From assembly GCA_014773175.1 (NCBI GenBank), contig VXCM01000140.1:256679-320678 (forward strand): DNA of 64,000 bases, given 5' to 3'. The position numbers were made by a program, and so were the translations under genes. The DNA is from Lucifuga dentata (Eukaryota > Chordata > Actinopteri > Ophidiiformes > Bythitidae). The notes beneath the pieces are model-generated. The model ran no database searches and was not told where the DNA came from. It saw nothing but the letters and a program-made list of their open reading frames with translations. The number at the start of each line of letters is the position of its first letter. The first letter of the stretch is position 1. This document shows, piece by piece, positions 1 through 11,560 of the stretch.

Positions 1-353
1 TCATTTAACTCCAGCATAGCTGTGACAGAAATGTTCTAGTTTGTAAAGCCTGTAGATGAGCTGTTGAGGTGTTTATTGATTACTGTGATGTAGCTTCATA
101 AGAGAAATTATAACTCCAGTATTTGTGTCATATTTTCAGAGAAATGTTTGAGGTAGCCTGTAAGTAACAAACTAGTTTAATTGAACAAATTGTATGAATT
201 TTATTTTGAAAAGACTTTGCATCGCATAAGAGGTTGAATAGTGGTGTTGATTGTCATATCAACTTCAGCCCTCAGTCTGCAGGCTGAAAGGCCATAGAAA
301 TCATGCTCGTCTTCTTGAAAATGGAAATGCAGTTAATTTAATGTGAAATAATG

Positions 354-378
354 TTTTTTTTTTTTTTTTTTTTTTTTT
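354..378. repeat. poly-T run
   Basis: Twenty-five T in a row, directly before a GTAG. Confidence 0.95.
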
Positions 379-2789
379 GTAGTTGATGATGCTCATGTTG
401 GAAAAGATATCACATCTAACCCATGCCCAGCGGTCTTTCCTCAACATCTTTCTCCAGCGTCTCACACCACAGAGTGTTCAGTAATAATTAGTGTCTTCAA
501 TATGTTTACCATCCCACATACCTGTTTAATCAAACCATTTTCTGGGCATCTTTTCAAACTTCAAAGGCAGCGTTAGAAAAGGATGCGGCACACAAAAGTG
601 AGTCTTCTCTGAAGCTCCTTTTGATCAAGATCATTAACGTTTTGGAATCAGAAGTTGACATAAGGCCTGGTTTTGTTGCTGCACTCCTGGATCCGTTTCT
701 GTGCGGTGGAAGTTGAAGATGTTTGGAAAATTGCTCCGATTATAGTGTTCATGTGCCATTTGATAGCTGTTCCAAGAACAAGAGGAGCCGCAGCCAAACC
801 AGACTACACCAATAAGAGCTGGCGGGACTGTCCGTCCTTTCATAGACCACATGGTCTCTTTACCGAGTGGACACATTTTATTATCATGGAAATCCACTTT
901 GTAATTTTGCTCCATTTACAACAGATCTCAAAACAATTAAAGCAGCGTATCAGTGACAAATATAAAAGGCAAAAAACTAACTGATCTGTGAAAAAGTATG
1001 TGAGCCGACTTCAATGCAAACATTGAACATCAGTGCTGCCGTTGCTGGTTTATAAAATTATTATTTTAAATGTTAATATTTAGAGATTTTTTTTTTTTTA
1101 TATTGGATGATTTTATAAGTAAATCTATTTTTAAAAGAAAATAACATGTTTTTTCTCTTTATTTGGCTTTTTTTTTAATATTGCAATTTTTTTTCTTTTT
1201 AATCTTTTTTCTTTTGTAACAAATCATCAGCAATTGTAATCCCATTAATTTATTTTATTTTATTTAAATTTCCCAAAATTTTGTTACCAATAAGTTTTTT
1301 TGTTAGTAATTTTAACATTAAAAGTAAACTGTTATTTTTATATCTCAAAAACATCATTTTCATTTGCTATTGTGGTCAACATTTTCCTTCTTTTATTTTA
1401 TACAGTACTTTTTGTAGTAAATGACTTTAGAACAGCCTGGATAATTCTTTTAGCATACCCATAACTTATGAAAACCTGATCGCCGCCAACATATATTAAG
1501 TTGGGAGTTTGACAACAGGCATCAAAGAGCGACTCCATCATGGAAAATTTGTCACATTGAAGGATGCGTTCTAAGCGAAAGCAGAAAAAGTTGATAGGAG
1601 CTCTTCATCGCCCTCCAACGGGAACATCAAACGTTGACAGGAAAGATTCTTGGACTTTGTGAAGATGTTGTTGAAGAGTCAAACTGGAGCTCTGTCCATC
1701 TCAAACCTTTTAAACACGAGCCGATTTGCTTCACAACAGACGCATCACAGCGAAAACCGAAGCTCTCATCATCGCATCGCTGCCCAACCTCTCTCTTTCT
1801 TTCTTTCCCTGAAACTGCAGCGGCTGCACCCACAGGCAGTGTTTCTCAAAAATCACAAGAAATTCATTTCCTCTCTGGATGGAAAATAACAAAGGCATTC
1901 CTCATGACAGCCTCCTCTTCCTGTCATCTGCAGGCCACAAGTCGATTCATCTATTAATAGAAAAAAAAACACTTCTTCCCTCTTTATCACTACCAGACTG
2001 CACAAACTCTCATCAGGTGATTCTATTAACAAATTACAGACATGCAGGAAGTCTGCGAGCGGCTTTAAAGGTAAAGTCAGAAGCAAACAAGCACAGTGGG
2101 TTTTTTTGAAGGAAATGTAGTCATATACACCATTAAATATTCAGTTTGATTACTCTTTATACTCAGTAGCAGATTTCTGACCTAGTTCACAGTAATTAGG
2201 TTTACACTGTTCAGACACTTCGTAAACAAGAATATTTTCCTGGTGAAATAGCTGGATATATGGGTGCAGAGCTTCAGCGGGGATTATGTGCAGTCTGAAC
2301 AAGATACCTATCTGTTATGTTGATTTTTCTGCTTTAATAACAGCTTACCATCCCACTGGAGAGACAATGAGACTCAGCATACCGACAGTTTTATGACGTG
2401 CTTGCAGTGTTCTCATTGTCTCTCAGACATACTCACGGCTGTGCATCAGAAAGGAGTTGCTGCTTGTGGTTAATTTTAGTTTTGGTGCCACATTTGTGCC
2501 CTTTTTGGTTACATTTATGATTAGAAATACTGGATTTAGTGTGTATGAGTCTGTTTTTGAGCTTGTTAATTAAGTTAATATTGGACAAATGTTTGACTGT
2601 CTGATAAAGCCTTGACTCTTTTGCTGAATCATAGACAAACTTCTCATCTGTCTTCCTGTAAACTGTGTTTGTGCAGTGAGATGCTACAGTGCAGCAGAGC
2701 GTGTACAAATTCGGACAGACAGACAGACACGTCTGTCTGTCCGCAGCAGCCGTCAATCGTACACTAATATCTCGGGGCATCGGCAGTTA

Positions 2790-2914
2790 TTCCAGAAGCA
2801 GAACTAACAAGTTAAGCCCAAACATTGGGGCGTGCATGGCAGTGTGGGAGTNTTCCAGAAGCAGAACTAACAAGTTAAGCCCAAACATTGGGGCGTGCAT
2901 GGCAGTGTGGGAGT
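2790..2914. other. assembly gap with exact 62 bp flanking duplicate
   Basis: An N at 2852 separates two identical 62 bp copies beginning TTCCAGAAGCAGAACTAACA. This is the pattern of two overlapping contig ends that were not merged. The duplicated translation seen across it is an artefact. Confidence 0.9.
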
Positions 2915-3666
2915 GTGTGTGTGTGTGTGTGTGTGGAGGGGGCATGCATACATCAAACAGAGACGGTCAGTCAATATTGGGGTATGGAGAATCAGCACGC
3001 TTTTTTAAAGTAGAGGCTTATGCTCAAACATCACAGTGCCAGTTTGCCAGGCCTGTGCATTTCCCCAGGCTGGGATCGCCATTTCTCATTTGTTGCATTA
3101 GCGAGAAAGACGGTGTACAAATAAAATTTCCCTGAGCAAGAGAGGTATCTTTGCATACAGAACAACACTGTGTGTAATTTTCAACAGAGTAAGAGGGGAA
3201 ACGAAAGCATAAGAGAGACTGAGAAATATGCACCTTCATCAGCGGCTGCAGTTCTTTTCCGCAAAACACATTTAGGAAATTAGCATTTTTGAAATAGTGC
3301 GATTTACTGAGCCAAAGTGTTTTCCTGATCAGGGGATGTATGAACATTCTCAGAGCAGTGTAAGGGTTAGAGGTTGAGATATGAGGCAGTGGGAAGTGGG
3401 AATAAACAAGATATGATTGTATTATTTTGCTTTAACTCTTTTTTCTTCTGCAGAACGCTGAAAAGCTTCAGGTTTTCTTTTTTCCCTCACTTGAACCGAA
3501 AGTTCACATGCATCTTTCTGAAAGTTGTTGGCATGGAGTGAAAATTCATCTTTCCCGACTATTTCTGTGTCAGACACAAATAACAAACCTGTTTGGAGTA
3601 TCGACTCAGGTACAAAATTCTACCCTTTACTGCAAACTTGTAATTTGTATTTTGTATTTATAATAG

Positions 3667-3763
3667 GTACCCATAGGTACATACCTGGTCTCATGAGGAT
3701 GGAAAATGTGCCTATACCCTACATCTATCAGCAATGTGTACATGAATCTGCTGTTGAAAAGCT
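3667..3763 (+). CDS. candidate exon of an unidentified gene (A1)
   Basis: This is an open segment of 97 bp. It encodes THRYIPGLMRMENVPIP and then YIYQQCVHESAVEKL, and ends at a near-consensus donor (GTAAGTGC) after two bases of a Leu codon. The frame is also open upstream to about 3522, so the true 5' border is uncertain; the acceptor AATAG is weak, and the run could instead start at the internal Met codons. It joins in phase to the next candidate exon. I recognise no family. The protein-like composition and matching splice phase are the only evidence, so a non-coding spliced transcript or chance is possible. Confidence 0.35.
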
Positions 3764-3867
3764 GTAAGTGCATAGTATTTTTACTCTCATTTATACTGTA
3801 AGAAACAAAATGTCTTTCTTCGCTCCTGAAAAAATAAGAACTTATATGATCTTCTTTTAACACACAG

Positions 3868-3955
3868 GCTACTAGCAGAAGATTGGATTGAACAAGTCAA
3901 TGTGCAAAATCTGGCTAAAAAGCAAGAATACCAGAAGTCATATTCAGATTTGTAA
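3868..3955 (+). CDS. candidate exon of an unidentified gene (A2)
   Basis: It follows a good acceptor (TTTTAACACACAG) and supplies the base that completes the split Leu codon of the preceding exon. It reads LLAEDWIEQVNVQNLAKK, then QEYQKSYSDL and a TAA at 3953-3955. A GTAACT donor at 3952 would instead remove the stop and continue the gene. The sequence looks like a charged amphipathic helix. No family is recognised. Confidence 0.35.
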
Positions 3956-4143
3956 CTGTAAAGTGATAGAAAAGTTCACCTGATCTGGTCTCAAGATCAA
4001 AAATACATTTTCTTTTTTTTCTTTTCTTTTTTCTTTTTTTTACACACTCATCACCACTCAGTTACATGTGTGTATAGGCTGGATTGTTTGAGTAAGAAAA
4101 TGAACTACTAGGTCCAACCACCTCCACAAGTCTCAAATGAATT

Positions 4144-4148
<5 letters not shown>

Positions 4149-4181
<33 letters not shown>
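4149..4181. repeat. (TC)n microsatellite
   Basis: Uninterrupted TC dinucleotide run of 33 bp. Confidence 0.97.
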
Positions 4182-4184
<3 letters not shown>

Positions 4185-4522
4185 CCAAATTGTGTTTTAC
4201 AGCATCTGTTCATTATAGATGGCCGACATGATGGATATGGTCATAATATTAATGTAAGACTGACACGGTGGAGACATGAATCATGGCCAACTTTATTTCA
4301 AAGCCGGCGTTTCATTGGCCCGCCACTAAAAAGTGATATATAAACGTCAGGGAATGGCAGCAGTAAAGCATTATGAAGTGCATTTGATGGTGCATTTGCA
4401 CTGTTATCAACCCGCTGTTATTTACTAATGTGTCTCCTTCATGTCACACACACTGTGGACATCCATGTCAGTGTCATTTGAGGACTGTATATGCACACAA
4501 ACCTTTTTCTTTTGTCTTGCAG

Positions 4523-4590
4523 GTTCTGATTTACCAGTGAAATGGCAGAAGTGCGTAGAAAAAGGATGTATATACAGAGATGGACTTCAG
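4523..4590 (+). CDS. candidate exon of an unidentified gene (A3)
   Basis: A strong pyrimidine tract and CTTGCAG precede 68 bp that read SDLPVKWQKCVEKGCIYRDG, then LQ, ending at CAG before GTATGG. The exon enters needing two bases and leaves in phase 0, which fits the terminal candidate at 4724. It does not join directly in phase to the exon at 3868, so either an exon is missing between them or these are separate transcripts. Confidence 0.33.
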
Positions 4591-4723
4591 GTATGGAAGC
4601 CCACACATGACATTTAGTTAATTTAATGCAGTGTACATGTGTATGCATCATGCATGACAAAATTTAAAAAAAAACAAAAAAAAGCAATTTAATTTTCTTT
4701 TTATGTTTTTATTCTGATTTCAG

Positions 4724-4756
4724 GTAAAGCCTGGAAAAATCAGTGCCATTATATAA
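4724..4756 (+). CDS. candidate terminal exon of an unidentified gene (A4)
   Basis: After the acceptor TTCTGATTTCAG, the phase 0 frame reads VKPGKISAII and ends in TAA. It is compatible with the 4523-4590 exon. It is short, so confidence depends on that pairing. Confidence 0.3.
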   Translation, partial: VKPGKISAII

Positions 4757-7172
4757 ATTGATTCAAATGCAAAAAGCCAGTTTGATTATACATTTTTTTC
4801 AAGTTTATGTAGCACAGATTTTAGCAATTAGAAAATGGAAATGCAGTGTCATTTAATTTTTTTTTTTTTTAATTGTAATTTTGTAATATATATATTTATA
4901 CCAGAAGTGGCAAAGTAATGAGATACACTTTGTCATGAAAGCTTTCATTTTAAATTTAATTTTTAAATTTGGCACCTCAATTTTTAAACATTGGAACTGA
5001 AAACTGAATTATAACATTTAGTTTGGTCATATGTTCATGCGTACATCCAGCTATAAACCTCCAAATTTGGGTGCCAGTGGAAGCAAAAGTTAGATTGAAT
5101 GTTTGTGGCATAAACAATAATTGTACGATTTGGCAATTTTCATCATCTTAGTCACGTCCCATTTGCCAAAAAGATATTTTAAAATTCTTCACAAAGCTTG
5201 ATTATGTTTCCTAATTGTTGTTCGGTTGATTTTACTCCAATATCCCTGCATAATAACTACAGTAAAGTTAAGCTGTATACTGTAAAGAGTCCATTAGGAA
5301 GTTGTGCACTGCAGAATCCTGCAATATTTTTTCCTAAGACGCTGCAATATTTAGTTAATCTCAGTATTTGACTTGGACTCCAGAGAATCGATACCCTGAA
5401 ACCTACTTGAACTTTGCACCTTGCTGCTTTGGTCTGATTCTGCTCTAAAACACCCACAGCATCGTTCAGGCAGCAACAGCCTGAGATGCCGTTTCCATCA
5501 TCGATACTTTTCTCAGACAGATTCTGGCTGTGCATCTTTCAGAGTGAAATCATGTTCAGATTAGTGAATACCTGCTTGTAATTGTAAGTGGTGTAATCCG
5601 TGTAATGTGATTACTTCCAGCCAATTTGGGTAATTTGTCTTAGAAAACATAACAAGCAGTCAAAACTTATTTCAATTTACTGTAACTAAATAGTCAAAAA
5701 ATAACATAAACTAACAAGAAATTGTTTATGCAGACATGTAATAATAAACCATTTTATATGTGTAATCTGCGATGTAGTCAACTGGAATACGCTCATTCCT
5801 TTCAGGTACTTTGTGTTGTTTTGAGCCGCAAACCCCAAAAATATGTAGTCAAATAAGAGATATTACCTAAAAATGTGACAAAAATCTCATATTTTTGTTT
5901 TTAATATTTAAAAGATTTTGAAGATACATGATTGCACCTGATGAAATGTTTAAAGTTTTAAAAAGTACAAGGTTGTCACATCTCTCAAATGTTAAATATC
6001 TTACTTTGCACTTGAACTTGTCATTTATTTTACTTCTTATCATATATGCTTTTAATTTCATATTTTAAAATAGTTTAAGATATGAATAACAGACCTAAGT
6101 CCTCTGTTACTTCTTACACACTCAGTTCAGTCAGAAATTGTCTTCAGTCTTCTTGTTTTTCTTATCCTGTATATGAAAATCAACCCACATAACTTTGTAA
6201 TTTAATAACAGCTAAAAATGTCATACTCATGCTGCTAGAAGGCAGTTTTAAAAAAGAAGAAAAACTACTTTAGACCTTAAACATGGCATTTTATTTTTAT
6301 CATAAAGTAGCTCAGTGGTGTGAATTCTTTGTTTAAAAGGATGTATCATAAAGGTCATCCTGCCTTGAGGATCTGCCAATCATTAAAAGTTTCAATAATC
6401 TGGGTTTTCAGGCTAATTTATCAGAGAGTTTGGGGATTTTCGGTGTCACATGATAGTTTGAATGCCTCTGAGCTTCTCAAAAGGAGACAAAGCTCGAGGA
6501 AACATGAACACTTTTCATGTTTTGGAATTAAAGTTGAACAATTTCAGATTTAATTTATCTGCAAATACAAATAATATATGAGGAGAGACATTCAAGCAAT
6601 TTGTATTTAACATTTGAGGAGGGAAATCAGGATAAAAGAAATAGCTGAATTAATAAATAAAATATTTTCACTCCATTTCATTCAGTTATCTGTATGTGAA
6701 GATTTTTATTCTTTATTTTTTAATGAAAAATGTAATCAGAGTTGTGATTGGCTGGGAGTTTGTGACGTCGTGAAATCAGCTGAATCAGTTAATGGTATAA
6801 TCAGTGCAACTTAAGTGGTCAAGTGGCCTGTTAGGTGCGTGTGCGTGTGCATGCATGTGTGTGTACCAATTCCCATCCTGCATTGCTGCCCTGAATTTCT
6901 CAGCCTCCGTAGTGTTATTGACTCAGGATAAAAACAATCTTAATCTAATATTTTTCCATGATATCAAGTAATGTAAATTATAACGGGGTGTTGGTATGTA
7001 GTCTGTAATTACACACACACACATACACACCCCTCCCTCCCCCCCTTTTCATTTCTGAGCGTTAGTGTGTTTTGTGTTCAGGACTCGCTCTGTTTCCCAG
7101 CGTCCTTGTTTGAAAGACGACTGCTGCACCCTACAGTTAGAAAATGTCTCTCTGTGCACATCTGTGACTCAG

Positions 7173-7225
<53 letters not shown>

Positions 7226-10200
7226 CCCCCTCCCCTCCTCTCCCCAGATTAAAGACACAGGCTATGATATTAAATATGCAGTATCATTCATCTCTGACCA
7301 ACAAGCTTTGACTTAGATTTTGTCATTAGATTATTAGATTTATAGTTTCAGCAAAGTTGTTCTTCTTTTAAACAGTAATGAATAAATGAGAAGTAGAATC
7401 TCAGTGGACAGATTTTACATTTTGAATTGTCAAAATATTTAACATTTGTGAAAAAATATTCTCTGTTGGTATTAGGTTAGCCTTTAGATTGAATTCTCTC
7501 TATTTGATGAACAAGTAGATATTACGTCCTTGTATCATCCTATAAAAAAATGAGTGGCTTTACTTTTTAACTCATTTATGCCAAACACATTTGTTGTAAA
7601 GTGTTTGATAGAACGACTGAGGACGCCAATACAGATTTAAAAGAGAGATCAGCCTCCAAAATACAAATCTGGGGCTTGTTCTTAAAGGTTTATATCAGCC
7701 ATTTAAATTCCTGTCATTCATTATTCAGTCTTGCTCCAAAATGTGTTCTTATTTTATCGACACAGGATTTAATTTAAGTGTTGATCCATCATTTGTCTTC
7801 ATTTTGTGATTTAAATCGTTTCTTCAGAGTACATATCACTTGTGTCAAACATTGAATCTGTACTTTCGGAGTAAGCTCACATTATTATCTGATGTTGCTC
7901 GTGTTTGAATTTTATCCAGTTTCAAATTAAAGCGCCTTTAATGTTTGAGCTCTACTGTGCAAACCAAATCTACTCGAGCAGGAGGGTGGGGGGGGTAAAA
8001 GTTGAAGAACCAAGATGGAGACGCTTTGACTTGACTATCTGCAGCTTCTTTAAGTGAAACCATTTGGAGATAGACGCAGTAAATAGAAAACAGCGATTGT
8101 CGTCTCGCTCTGCCTCCCTTTCACTAATCTGATTGGGCACGTTCCCCCGAAACGAGGGCAACACCAAAACAAAAGATCACCAATCAGATAGAAGGGGCTC
8201 CCGCTGAAGTTCTTGGCATGGTATGAATGCTTTGCCCTCTTATGTGCTCTAGTATCTAGCAGTGAGATTCCCCCTGTCGCTTTTATGTGTTAATCGTCAC
8301 CGCTCAGTGAGACTATTGTGCTGTCTGCATCGCCGGGGGAGGAAACCAAAAAAAAAGTAAAGAAAAGAAGAGTTCATATGTGGAATGAATGCATGCGGCA
8401 GAGACTGCCAGCACCGTTTCACACGAGCAGAGAATCACTTCATCCTCCCGTTGACGAAGGTCCAAAAGTGCAGTGTGGTGCTCTGCCACCACAGACATTC
8501 CTAATTGGTGGGAAAGAAAATGAGAGCAAATGAAGGGTTAATTTCTGCTATTTTAGATGTTCTGTATGGAAGGAAACCTATTTATTATGATGACACCAGT
8601 AAAATGCAGATGATCCAGGTGTTAAAAGCGCTGTCGACCGTCAGCCGTTACTTCAAAGTTAGGTTGGTATTAGGCTGAATTTTGGGGAATTGTGGAGCTA
8701 AAGCGAAAAAAGATGACACAGACAAAAGACTATTTTTTATTTGCTGTTTTTATAGATTAAGTGTTGGATCAGTCGATTACATAATATGGACTTTATACTT
8801 ATTTATTTGTATATTATATTGCACATACAAAAAAATCTAACTTTAAATTAAATAAAAAATAAATATCTGAATAAAGTAAATCAAAAATGTATGCAATATA
8901 ATTAAAGAAAAACAGAGAAAAAGTACCTAATTAAAATAGTAGGATCTAAAACAAGCCAGCTAAGAATGAAATACACCAAAAAAGAAAATTAAAATAAAAA
9001 TAAATTAAAAATTAAGAAAAGCAAATACATGAGAAAAGAAAATGTTAGAAAATTCAACTAATTATACAGAAATAACTAAATGAAATATAAATTAAAACAT
9101 GTTTTAAATCTGTGCTTGCAGAAGTTTGTCCTAAATTCACAAAACATATTAAAAAAAATATATAATAAATTAAAATGGGTTGCTGTGAAAAAAAAAGAAA
9201 AAAAGAAGAGCATTACTGTGATCCACCACATTTCAAAGCTAGCGACTGAAGATCATAATAATGAATTGGTTGTTTCGGAAATGAGCTGTAAATGTGTGTT
9301 TGCAGAAGCAGAACAAAGGAAAGTTTTAAAGGTTTAAAGGTTACACGGACTGCAGGGAAAGTGGAGCTCGTTACAGCTCCGGCTGTGAGCTTTCTCATTT
9401 ACAGATATGAGGAGGAGTTTGCAGAAGGTTTAAAGGTTGCAAACACTGAGGAGAAAATACAGAAACCATTTCACTTTCCTGGGAAGGCACAGTCAATATT
9501 GTGTGAGGCTTTAATGGTCAAACATATGCATATTTTCTGCTGGAGTCCTTCTGTTTTGATGAAGCTCAGATACATTCGGTATCATCTATCAAACACGGGG
9601 AGGAGGAGGAGACGGCAGGGGGCTGCTGGAGAACAGAAGTTAGGCTTCGCCACGGTACCGAGCACTTATTTTATTGACGTGGGAAGACACAGGAAACGAG
9701 CTGCTTTCACTCTTGCATGTCGAGTCCTTCTGTTGGCACGCAAATCCAAAACAATTTCAGATTTGGAGAAATACGGGGGCAGCTGGTGTTCCCACAGCCG
9801 TGCTGGAATTAGCCGCTTACGCACTGCAACCCTATCTGCTCTGCACCTGGGCGGCTAGCAGGGCCGGCCCGCACCTTTGACTCACAGGCCACGGACGGTC
9901 TGTGTGAATTTACTGTATATGAGAGAGAATTGTACATTTTTAGCAGCCTTTTTCAGCAATATAACTCCAGGCGTAACAAATTTTCACAGGTATTTGTGAG
10001 ATTTTTGTCTTTCAGGTACTTAAAAGTCCAAAACTGCATACCAGTATTTCCATCCTTTTCTTTGTCAGATTTGAGTTGTCTTCTGTCTTTTCTAATCCTT
10101 TTTTTGTCCTCCCAACCTGTTAAATTGTCATCATCAGCTTTCTAAAACACATGAACGTAACTTCTTTCAACAATTAAAATCCATGCAAGTGGATTTTATC

Positions 10201-10558
10201 TGTGGTCTGTCTGGCCGGTAGTGGAATAGGTGTTTAAGATGTTTCCCTATCATCCACTCAGAGCAGAATAGAATAGGCTTGAATACTGGTTGACCTTGAA
10301 AAGGATCAAACGCAGAATTTAAACGCCACCTAAAATAGGCATTCTGGTCCATTATATTACATAACATTAAGATCTACTGTCATGACTGCTGCTGTTGCCT
10401 ACTTTTGGCTTGGAAGTGCAGATACCAAAAACAATAATTTCACCAAAACTGGCTCAAACAAGGTGATTTTTAGAAAAAGTTGAGACTAAATGTTTATTTT
10501 ATCATTTTAAAAACAGAAGCACCCATTTTCCTTGTCTCTCTCTCTCTCTCTCGCTCAG
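4757..10558. other. no gene recognised; mostly AT-rich intergenic or intronic sequence
   Basis: Apart from the CT repeat at 7174 and CA runs near 7013 the stretch is plain AT-rich DNA, with an A-rich segment at 8770-9200. A 188-codon open frame at 9292-9858 is the longest in the window but resembles no protein and has an internal GGTTTAAAGGTT repeat. The part from 8200 to 8530 is more GC-balanced and could hold a regulatory element. Confidence 0.45.
7174..7222. repeat. (CT)n microsatellite
   Basis: Uninterrupted CT dinucleotide run of 49 bp, followed by a C-rich tail. Confidence 0.97.
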
Positions 10559-10770
10559 TTCAGCTGTCTGGTCAATGGGACCAGGGCGAGTGGCCAAATG
10601 TGTACAGCCAACCTCCTCCTCCTCCTCCTCCCTTCCTCTCCCATCCAGACAGCCTCCTGTTCAGCTGTGCAGATCTCCACAGGTTCCAGCCAGGTCAGAT
10701 GTTCAACACGAGCAACAACATGTTCACTCCTCACCGCTGCTCACCCCGCCTGGCCGTCACACCGCCGTAA
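10559..10770 (+). CDS. weak candidate terminal exon, proline-rich
   Basis: A CT-rich tract ending in CTCGCTCAG precedes a frame reading QLSGQWDQGEWPNVYSQ, then seven prolines, then FLSHPDSLLFSCADLHRF, then QPGQMFNTSNNMFTPHRCSP and a TAA. It would be a plausible last exon needing a phase 1 partner. However, all three plus frames stay open across much of this GC-rich segment, so an open frame here means little. No family is recognised and no upstream partner was found. Confidence 0.2.
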
Positions 10771-10894
10771 CACCCGCACAGGCTCCATAAAAAACCAGGC
10801 TGATATTTTAAGGTTGTGCTCACCTGTAAATGATCCCATATTTCGTTGTAATATTCAAGGTCTTTAAATGTCAAGAATTCATTGTTTCAATCTC

Positions 10895-10896
<2 letters not shown>

Positions 10897-10926
<30 letters not shown>
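10897..10926. repeat. poly-T run
   Basis: Thirty T in a row. Confidence 0.95.
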
Positions 10927-11453
10927 CTCAGTGGAAAACCCAAACTAATGAACCCTCTCTAATTAAACATTATTGAGGAATGATACATAAAACTCTGAAA
11001 GATAATAAAATTTCACTGCAGGTTTTATAGACTGACAATGTAGCTGTAGCCAGGAAGAAACCACCATGGTAATAATACTGCAGTTACACCATTCTGTATA
11101 CACTCAAACCTATAAAAATGATTAGTTATTGATTAGAATTATTTATGCACATTCTTTTGTATATTTAAAGGAATATCGACACAGATTTTATGCAAGATTA
11201 TACAAGATTATATGATCTCAATGCCTCCAGTTGCAACACAGCAACATGTTAGAGGGTGTCATCTCTTATGCATTGTTTATTTAAGGTAACAAATTATTAG
11301 GTCACATTTTTGTTTAAAAGATAACACATGCATGTACTTGTGAAGCTTTATTAGTGATTTTAGCCATGGTTATCAAATATCTGCATACACTTTCATTACT
11401 CTTGTACTATTTTATTTCCTTCTTATTTTACTTTGTGTTCACTTGTATGCATT

Positions 11454-11560
11454 TCTCTCTCTCTCTCTCTCTCTCGCTTTCTCTTTCCCACCTCCCCCGT
11501 GTGTGTATGTGTGTCTGTCTGTCTGTGTCTGTGTGTGTCCATGCACTTATGTACGGCACA
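11454..11560. repeat. (TC)n followed by (TG)n-like microsatellite cluster
   Basis: A TC run (11454-11476) is followed by TG- and CTGT-rich sequence. The open frames on both strands here are products of the low complexity. Confidence 0.9.

Larger units (their letters stand above)
1..3521. other. no gene recognised; AT-rich flank with two hairpins
   Basis: AT-rich sequence with poly-T runs (354-378 and a T-rich stretch at 1080-1290). The open frames here are short and overlap on both strands. A GTAG at 378-381 opens a frame reading LEKISHLTHAQRSFLNIFLQ, then RLTPQSVQ and a stop, but no donor or partner was found. Inverted repeats lie at 2359-2424 and 2712-2743. Confidence 0.5.

Noticed and set aside
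634..984. Opposed open frames on both strands (93 and 103 codons)
   Set aside because: No family recognised on either strand, no splice sites fitting either frame, no second copy in the window.
2689..3135. Open frame with an internally duplicated segment
   Set aside because: The duplicate is the unmerged contig overlap around the N at 2852, followed by a TG microsatellite.
3452..3609. Open segment between TTCTTCTGCAG and CAG/GTACAA upstream of candidate A1
   Set aside because: The splice sites look fair, but the intron to the next candidate would be only 57 bp and the phase does not match.
9292..9858. Longest open frame of the window (188 codons, plus strand)
   Set aside because: No family resemblance, no fitting splice sites or start context, and overlapped by another open frame. 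It has an internal GGTTTAAAGGTT repeat. Most likely a chance frame in stop-poor DNA.
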